From the NCBI RefSeq assembly GCF_012273655.1, contig NZ_JAAWWP010000019.1:87662-149586 (forward strand): a stretch of 61,925 nt of DNA, read 5' to 3'. Positions 56,901-61,925 of the stretch are shown in pieces. The stretch comes from Streptomyces physcomitrii. GTDB taxonomy: Bacteria; Actinomycetota; Actinomycetes; Streptomycetales; Streptomycetaceae. How positions within the stretch are numbered: the first letter of the stretch is position 1; every line of letters begins with the position of its first letter. The notes under the pieces were generated by a model that worked only from the letters and a program-made list of their open reading frames with translations, was not told where the DNA came from and ran no database searches. The position numbers were made by a program, and so were the translations under genes.

Positions 56901-59900
56901 TGGGTGAGGGGGGTGTGGAGTTGTGCCATTTGGGGGCTGTGGCTGGCGTAGTCGACGGGGATGCGTTTGTGGCGGATGCCGTGTTGGGTGCAGTGGTTTT
57001 CGATTGTGGTGAGGGTGGTGGTGGGTGCGCTGATGACGGTGGTGGTGGGGCTGTTGATGGCGGCGATGTGGGCGTCGGTGGTGTGGAGTTGGTCGAGGAG
57101 TTGTTGGGTGGTGGTGTGGGGGAGGGCGAGGGTGGTCATGCCGGCGTTGCCGGTGAGGGTGGTGAGGAGTTGGGCGCGTTGGGTGGTGAGTTTGGCGGCG
57201 TCTTGGAGGGTGAGGGCGCCGGCGACGGTGGCGGCGGCGATTTCGCCTTGGGAGTGGCCCAGGACGGCGGCGGGTTGGATGCCGGCGGCTTGCCAGGCTG
57301 CGGCGAGGGAGACCATGACGGCCCAGAGGGTGGGTTGGATGATGTCGACGTGGTCGAGGGTGGGTTGGTCGGGTTGTTGGGTGAGGACGCCGGTGAGTGA
57401 CCAGTCGACGTGGGGTTTGAGGGCTTGTTCGCATTGGTGGATGCGTTGGGTGTAGGCGTGGTTGGTGCCAAGGAGTTGGGCGGTCATGCCGGGCCATTGG
57501 GAGCCTTGGCCGGGGAAGACGAAGACGGGGTTGTGTTGTGGGGGGCTGTGGTGGGTGGAGAGGTGGGGGTGGTCGGTGTGGGTGAGGTCGCGCAGTGTGG
57601 TGATGGCGTCCTGGCGTGAGCGGGGGACCAGACCCGCCCGATACGAGAACACCGCACGGCTCCTGAGCGACCGCGCGACCTCCGGCAGTGGTACCTCGGG
57701 GTGCTCCTCCAGGAAGCCGGCGAGCTGTTCCCCCTGGGCGCGCAGGGCCGGTTCGTCCCGCGCCGAGAGCAGCAGCGGGACGGCGGCCTCCTCGTCCTCG
57801 TCCTCGGCCTCGCCTTCGGCCGATGCCGTCGGCTGGGCGGGGGCCTCCTCCAGGATCACGTGGGCGTTGGTGCCGCTGATCCCGAAGGACGACACTCCGG
57901 CCCGGCGCACCCGTTCCGAGGCGGGCCACTCCTGTTCCTGCACCAGCAGTTCGACCTCACCGGTGGTCCAGTCGATGTGCGGGGAGGGCGCGTCGACGTG
58001 CAGGGTGCGCGGGAGCTTCCCGTAGCGCATCGCCTGGACGACCTTGATGACCCCGGCGATTCCGGCGGCGGCCTGGGTGTGCCCGATGTTCGACTTGAGC
58101 GAGCCGAGCCACAGGGGCCGGTCCGCGGGCCGGTCCTGACCGTAGGTGGCGAGGAGCGCCTGCGCCTCGATGGGGTCGCCGAGGGTGGTGCCGGTGCCGT
58201 GCGCCTCGACGGCGTCGATGTCGGCGGGGTTCAGGCGGGCGTTGGCGAGGGCGGTGCGGATGACGCGCTGCTGGGCGAGGCCGTTGGGCGCGGTCAGGCC
58301 GTTGGAGGCGCCGTCCTGGTTGACGGCCGAGCCCCGGATCACCGCGAGCACCGGATGCCCGGCCCGGCGGGCGTCCGACAGCCGCTCAAGCAGGACCAGA
58401 CCCACCCCCTCGCCCCAGCCGGTGCCGTCGGCGGAGGCGGCGAAGGACTTGCAGCGTCCGTCGGGGGACATGGCCCGCTGCGTACTGAAGGCGGTGAAGG
58501 TGCCCGGGGTCGCGATCACCGTCACGCCGCCCGCGAGCGCCAGGGAGCACTCGCCGTTGCGCACCGCCTGCGCGGCCTGGTGCAGCGCCACCAGCGAGGA
58601 GGAGCAGGCGGTGTCCACGGTCACCGCCGGGCCTTCGAGCCCGAGGAAGTAGGCCAGGCGTCCCGAGACCATGCTGAGCGCGTTGCCGGTGAGCAGCATG
58701 CCGTCGAGGCCCTCGGGTGCCTCGTGCAGCAGGGTGGAGCCGTACTCCTGGGAGAGGGCGCCGACGAAGATCCCGGTCGAGGAGCCCTTGAGGGCGGCCC
58801 GTGCGATACCGGCGCGTTCGAAGGTCTCCCAGGCGGTCTCCAGGAGGAGCCGCTGCTGCGGGTCCATCGCCAGCGCCTCACGCGGCGAGATCCCGAAGAA
58901 CTCCGCGTCGAAACCGCCCGCGTCGTCCAGGAAGGCGCCTTCGCGGGCGTAGGACGTACCGGGGTGGTCCGGATCCGGGTGGTAGAGGGCTTCGAGGTCC
59001 CAGCCCCGGTCGGTGGGGAAGCCGGTGACGGCGTCCGTGCCGGAGGCCACCAGGTCCCACAGGTCCTTGGGGGAGGCGACGCCGCCGGGGAAGCGGCAGC
59101 CCATCGAGACGACGGCGATCGCGTCGTCGTCCGCGAGGGTGCTCACCGAGGGCTTGAGCGGGGCCGCGGTCTCGGTTCCGGCGCCGCCGACCGTCTCGTG
59201 GACATGCTCGGCCAGGGCCTGTGCGGTGGGGTGGTCGAAGACCACGGTCGGCGCGAGCCGCAGCCCGGTGGCCTCGTTGAGCCGGTTGCGCAGTTCGACG
59301 GCCGCGAGCGAGTCGAAGCCCAGTTCCTTGAAGACCGCCTCGGGGGGCACCGCCTCCGCCGACTCGTGGCCGAGTACGGAGGCCGCGTGGGTACGGACGA
59401 CCGTGAGCACCTCGCGGGCGGCCTCGGCGGGTGACAGTCCCGCCAGCCACTGGCCGTCCGCGGCCCGCACCGCGGTGGCGGCCGCGGCGCTGCGGCGCAG
59501 GGTGGTCGGCACCAGGCCGGTGAGCAGGACCGGGACGCCGTCCGGGCGGCGCCGCAGGGCGGCCGGGTCGAAGCGCGCGGCGACGAAGGCCGGGCCCTGG
59601 TCTGCCGTGGCCGCGTCGAAGAGCGCCGTGCCCTGCTCGGCCGTCAGCGGTCGTACCCCGTTGCGGGAGATCCGGCGCCGGTCGGTCTCGCCCAGGTGGG
59701 CGGTGAGGCCGCCGTCCTCCCACAGGCCCCAGGCGATCGAGGTGGCGGGCAGGCCGAGCGCGTGCCGGTGCTGGGCGAGTCCGTCCAGGAAGGCGTTGGC
59801 CGCCGCGTAGTTGGCCTGGCCGGGGCCGCCGAGGACCCCGGCGACCGAGGAGAAGAGCACGAAGCGGGCGAGGTCCGCGCCGCGGGTCAGCTCGTGCAGG

Positions 59901-61925
59901 TGCACGGCCGCGTCCGCCTTCGGCAGCATCACCGTGTCGATGCGCTCCGGCGTGAGCGAGGGCAGGGTCGCGTCGTCGAGCCCACCGGCCACGTGCACCA
60001 CGGCCGTCAGGGGGCGGTCGAGCCCGTCCAGGAGCGCGGCGAGGGCCGCGCGGTCGGCGACGTCGCAGGCGACCGCCTCCGCCTCGGCGCCCGCCGCGGC
60101 GAGTTCGGCGACCAGTTCCGCGGCGCCCGGGGCCGCGGGGCCGCTCCTGCTGACGAGCAGCAGGTGCCGGGCTCCGTGGGCGGCCACCAGATGACGGGTG
60201 AGGACCGCGCCGAGCCCTCCGGTGCCACCGGTCAGCAGGACCGTGCCCTCGGGGTCCAGCGGCCTTGCGGTCTCCTCGGGATCGCCCGCGCGGACCAGCC
60301 TCGGCAGCAGCAACCCGCCGTCACGCGCGGCGAGTTGGGGCTCCCGGGCCCGGAGGGCGGCGAGCAGGGCGGCGGCGTCGGCCGCCGAGGGGCCCTCGGT
60401 ACCGGACGCGGGGTCGAGGTCGAGCAGGGTGAGCCGGTCCGGGTACTCCGCCTGAGCGGCCCTGACCAGACCCCACAGCGGGGCGGTGGTGAGATCGCTG
60501 CCGTGGCCGTCGGTCCCGGCCGCGACCGCTCCCCGGGTCGCCACGATGAGACGGCACCCGTCGAACTCCGGTGAACCCAGGCAGTGTTGCAGGTCGGCGA
60601 GGGCCCGGTGGGCGACTCGGCGCGCCTCCTCGGCGCTCGTCCCCTCGTACCCGGTCACCGGCGGCGCGAACAGGACCAGCACCTCGGGCACCACGCCCCC
60701 CTCGGCGGGAAGCACCAGGGCCTCCTGCGGCCGGGCGTGGGCCGTGACCTCGGCGCCCGCGGTACGGAGCACCCGCGCCAGCTCGTCCGCGCCGGGTCCG
60801 GTGACGGCCCAGCGCTCCCGGCCCGGGGCGGCGGGCTCGGTGGCGAGCGGTGTCCAGCCGAGCCGGAACAGCGACTGCCGGGTGAGCCGCGCCGCCGGGG
60901 CGTCCGCGCCGCCCTCCATCGGGCGCGTGGTCAATGCGCCGACCGCCAAGACCGGTTCACCGGCCGGGTCCACCGCGAAGAGGGAGACCCCGTCCGAACC
61001 CGCGCCGCTGAGGCGCACCCGCAGCGCGGTCGCCCCCGAGGTGAACAGCCGTACGGAGTTCCAGGAGAAGGGCAGCCGCACCCCCTCGCCCGTGCCGGGG
61101 CCGCTCAGGATGTCGGGGTGCAGGGCGGAGTCCAGCAGACCCGGATGCACGCCCCAGCCCTCCGCGGCGCTCTCCTCGGCGAGCGTCACCTCGGCGTAGA
61201 CCTCCTCGCCGCTGCGCCACATGGCGCGCAGCCCGCGGAAGAGCCGCCCGTAGCCGTAGCCCTCGCCGGCCAGCCGCTCGTAGACGCCCGTCACGTCGAC
61301 CTCTTCCGCGTCCTGCGGCGGCCAGACGGAGGGGAAGTCCCCCTCGGCGCTCTCGTCCGCGCGGCTGGGCCGCAGGAAACCCCCGGCGTGGCGCAGCCAC
61401 AGCGACTCGTCGGCGGCGGCGCCGTGCGCGGCGTCCGGCGGCGCGGAGTGGATCCGCACCGGGCGCCGTCCCTCGGTGTCGGCCGCGCCCACCGTGAGCT
61501 GCAGGCTGACGGCCTCCTGCGCGCCGAGCACCAGCGGCGCCTCCAGGACCAGCTCTTCCAGGACCGAGCAGCCGAGTTCGTCACCGGCGCGGATGGCCAG
61601 CTCGACGAAGGCGGTGCCCGGGAAGAGCACGGCGCCGTCGACCACGTGGTCGGCGAGCCAGGAGTGGGTCGCCGGGGAGACGCGGCCGGTCAGGATCAGC
61701 GAGTCGGCGTCGGCGGTGTGCAGTGCCGCGCCGAGCACCGGGTGGCTGATGAGCTGCTGGCCCACCGACTCCGGGTCGCCGCCCTCGGGCAGGCTCGACA
61801 GCCAGTGGTGGGTGTGTTGGAAGGGGTAGGTGGGGAGGTCGGGGTGGGGTGGGGTGGGTGGGGTGTGGTGGGGGATGCCGTGGGTGTAGGCGTGGGTGGT
61901 GGCGGTGTGGAGGTGGTGGGGGGTG
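53909..61925 (-). CDS. Modular type I polyketide synthase, 5' part outside window
   Basis: Over 2,670 residues visible; the frame runs off the right edge and the Met at 61765 is internal. Order by nucleotide position: AT tail (61925-61800); DH (61750-60920) with intact HxxxGxxxxP, His at 61646-61648; KR (60880-59560), LDD motif, B-type; ACP (59420-59200), Ser at 59309. Then KS (59130-57850), Cys at 58604 in DTACSSS and both His; AT (57535-56630), GHSQG Ser at 57251 and YASH, so methylmalonyl-CoA; DH (56435-55650), motif lost (WLTREDSPGLH), inactive; KR (55560-54400), IDD motif, B-type; ACP (54150-53930), Ser at 54038. The protein ends right after this ACP, with no thioesterase or docking tail. 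Predicted output: one E-alkene unit, then an alpha-methyl-beta-hydroxy unit. Confidence 0.96.
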   Translation of the reverse strand, partial: TPHHLHTATTHAYTHGIPHHTPPTPPHPDLPTYPFQHTHHWLSSLPEGGDPESVGQQLISHPVLGAALHTADADSLILTGRVSPATHSWLADHVVDGAVLFPGTAFVELAIRAGDELGCSVLEELVLEAPLVLGAQEAVSLQLTVGAADTEGRRPVRIHSAPPDAAHGAAADESLWLRHAGGFLRPSRADESAEGDFPSVWPPQDAEEVDVTGVYERLAGEGYGYGRLFRGLRAMWRSGEEVYAEVTLAEESAAEGWGVHPGLLDSALHPDILSGPGTGEGVRLPFSWNSVRLFTSGATALRVRLSGAGSDGVSLFAVDPAGEPVLAVGALTTRPMEGGADAPAARLTRQSLFRLGWTPLATEPAAPGRERWAVTGPGADELARVLRTAGAEVTAHARPQEALVLPAEGGVVPEVLVLFAPPVTGYEGTSAEEARRVAHRALADLQHCLGSPEFDGCRLIVATRGAVAAGTDGHGSDLTTAPLWGLVRAAQAEYPDRLTLLDLDPASGTEGPSAADAAALLAALRAREPQLAARDGGLLLPRLVRAGDPEETARPLDPEGTVLLTGGTGGLGAVLTRHLVAAHGARHLLLVSRSGPAAPGAAELVAELAAAGAEAEAVACDVADRAALAALLDGLDRPLTAVVHVAGGLDDATLPSLTPERIDTVMLPKADAAVHLHELTRGADLARFVLFSSVAGVLGGPGQANYAAANAFLDGLAQHRHALGLPATSIAWGLWEDGGLTAHLGETDRRRISRNGVRPLTAEQGTALFDAATADQGPAFVAARFDPAALRRRPDGVPVLLTGLVPTTLRRSAAAATAVRAADGQWLAGLSPAEAAREVLTVVRTHAASVLGHESAEAVPPEAVFKELGFDSLAAVELRNRLNEATGLRLAPTVVFDHPTAQALAEHVHETVGGAGTETAAPLKPSVSTLADDDAIAVVSMGCRFPGGVASPKDLWDLVASGTDAVTGFPTDRGWDLEALYHPDPDHPGTSYAREGAFLDDAGGFDAEFFGISPREALAMDPQQRLLLETAWETFERAGIARAALKGSSTGIFVGALSQEYGSTLLHEAPEGLDGMLLTGNALSMVSGRLAYFLGLEGPAVTVDTACSSSLVALHQAAQAVRNGECSLALAGGVTVIATPGTFTAFSTQRAMSPDGRCKSFAASADGTGWGEGVGLVLLERLSDARRAGHPVLAVIRGSAVNQDGASNGLTAPNGLAQQRVIRTALANARLNPADIDAVEAHGTGTTLGDPIEAQALLATYGQDRPADRPLWLGSLKSNIGHTQAAAGIAGVIKVVQAMRYGKLPRTLHVDAPSPHIDWTTGEVELLVQEQEWPASERVRRAGVSSFGISGTNAHVILEEAPAQPTASAEGEAEDEDEEAAVPLLLSARDEPALRAQGEQLAGFLEEHPEVPLPEVARSLRSRAVFSYRAGLVPRSRQDAITTLRDLTHTDHPHLSTHHSPPQHNPVFVFPGQGSQWPGMTAQLLGTNHAYTQRIHQCEQALKPHVDWSLTGVLTQQPDQPTLDHVDIIQPTLWAVMVSLAAAWQAAGIQPAAVLGHSQGEIAAATVAGALTLQDAAKLTTQRAQLLTTLTGNAGMTTLALPHTTTQQLLDQLHTTDAHIAAINSPTTTVISAPTTTLTTIENHCTQHGIRHKRIPVDYASHSPQMAQLHTPLTQHLTLNPQPTTTPYYSSLTGTQLQGHQLTPDYWYKNLRHTVDFHTATHTLLQQGHHTYIEISPHPVLTLPLEETLQHHQPHTPTTVQPTLHRHHDTPHHLHTATTHAYTHGIPHHTPPTPPHPDLPTYPFQHTHHWLKAEPTSGGGGGIGAVKAEHPLLGAAVELPDSGTVVFTGRVSAGNHPWLTREDSPGLHRVRETALVDLVLSAADQTGCPHLDSLSLTDPLVLPDSGVVQLRVTVGDPSPEGTRPVSVHSRRGETGVGRPWTRHATGALTPAVPAADWDLEAWPPVEAETVPHAEALAEDGAAESTRTVWRRDGELFAEVALPEQLGADAGDFGLHPVLADAVLTPLRIEGAAAGSPWLAAAWQGVRLHALGASVLRVRLSPAGDGTWTVRAADATGAPVLTVESLTLRPASRQDLRTAGASQQDGLFQVAWSDLALPASGETPATWAIVGEDVLHARSGLMAAGQYTEAHADLESLAATVADPAKAPEVIVLTCAAEEAPRGGAPLAEAVHESTAKVLGWAQALVTRPFFARSRMVVLTRGAVPAWDGTGPGGRLDLTASAAWGLLRSAQAEFPGRFLLVDTDASKPAWRALLKAVTTDEPQWALRKRAARVPRLTRLDAPAAGAEDTGTLTGEPGTVLVTGGTGVLGTLVARHLVTEHGVRDLLLTSRQGLEAAGAETLRAELTALGAQVTVAACDAADRTALEKVLAELPADRPLRAVVHTAGVIDDGVVPSLTPERLDTVLRAKADAALALREATRGADLSAFVLFSSVAGILGGAGQANYAAGNTFLDAFAHQARAEGVPATSIAWGVWAGRGLLASGKAGLALPGIGELPPGQGLQLFDSALRTGRELTVAAQWDLNVLYARARAGETPAVLRSVLPAPERPRAQDAPARATELRHLLAEMATDTERDTALSDLVREHIAKVLGHGSAEAVSATAELKDLGFDSLTSLNLRNALNTATRLSLPPGVAFDFTSPAELAQHIKKELLA
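56492..56618 (-). repeat. 127-bp direct repeat, copy 1 (post-AT linker)
   Basis: Identical base for base to 61799-61925, as far as the window allows. It encodes the C-terminal AT linker ending PFQHTHHW. The right edge cuts copy 2, so the true repeat may extend through the whole AT domain. Confidence 0.95.
61799..61925 (-). repeat. 127-bp direct repeat, copy 2 (truncated by window)
   Basis: Second copy of the post-AT linker, in the preceding module. Identity stops exactly after the HHWL-encoding segment toward the DH domain and continues to the window edge on the other side. Confidence 0.95.

Noticed and set aside
53868..57929. 1353-codon minus-strand open frame in another frame of the PKS
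   Set aside because: Off-frame reading of the PKS; long runs of Pro, His, Thr and Arg. The correct frame carries AT, DH, KR and ACP motifs throughout.
61765..61765. Met at 61765 as PKS start
   Set aside because: The same frame continues upstream through the post-AT linker to the window edge; this Met is internal and the gene is truncated by the window.

Overview
The window is about 62 kb of very GC-rich DNA and reads as the chromosome of a Streptomyces or a close actinomycete. GTG and TTG starts are common, stop/start overlaps of the ATGA type are frequent, and the gene content fits: a mycothiol-linked thioredoxin-fold paralogue, F420-type and PPOX-type proteins, a cobalamin-riboswitch metE, and a 27-residue sulfur leader peptide of the kind found upstream of Streptomyces sulfite reductase genes. 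No tRNA, rRNA, CRISPR array, insertion sequence or phage gene was found.

Layout. At 1-5600 there are two hairpins at the edge, an MMPL exporter, a secreted subtilisin, a DUF1697 protein and an Rv2466c-like protein that has lost its cysteines. At 5616-15071 lies a complete assimilatory sulfate/sulfonate operon on the minus strand: leader peptide, sulfite reductase, 62-residue zinc-ribbon-like protein, cysH, cysC, cysD, cysN, three ABC importer genes and a CbiX-type chelatase. At 15248-28042 are housekeeping and accessory genes: GNAT, AidB-like acyl-CoA dehydrogenase, YihY, AraC-type regulator, two VOC proteins, LacZ-type beta-galactosidase, an unusual radical SAM protein, a DHFR-like reductase, an SRPBCC protein and an MFS exporter. 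At 28448-31836 a GAF/winged-helix regulator precedes an aldehyde dehydrogenase and a DUF779 protein. At 31996-34556 DUF1152, GntR and HATPase genes are tied together by a repeated AGTGGC-N4-GCCACT operator. At 34663-36875 is an amino-acid-type ABC importer without its ATPase.

At 37710-43902 a minus-strand operon makes methylmalonyl-CoA mutase (mutA, mutB), its chaperone GTPase MeaB and a 3-hydroxyisobutyryl-CoA hydrolase. It diverges from metE, which is preceded by a cobalamin riboswitch, so B12-dependent and B12-repressed genes sit back to back. At 47183-50583 are rsgA and the alkylation-repair pair ada-alkA and ogt. The ada-alkA product keeps its methyl-acceptor part, but its glycosylase part looks worn out. 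PPOX, DUF456 and TrmB/LuxR-type regulator genes follow.

From 52837 to the right edge is the end of a modular type I polyketide synthase cluster. The synthase gene runs off the window and shows AT(end)-DH-KR-ACP then KS-AT-DH-KR-ACP. It stops right after the last carrier protein with no thioesterase and no docking tail, and is followed 37 nt later by a KAS III-like protein and a strong terminator. The visible AT domain is methylmalonyl-type. It has a base composition unlike the rest of the gene, and its end is repeated letter for letter (127 bp) in the preceding module. These PKS features are the most promising in the window: recent AT exchange, a dead DH in the last module, and a KAS III-like enzyme as candidate for chain release or transfer.
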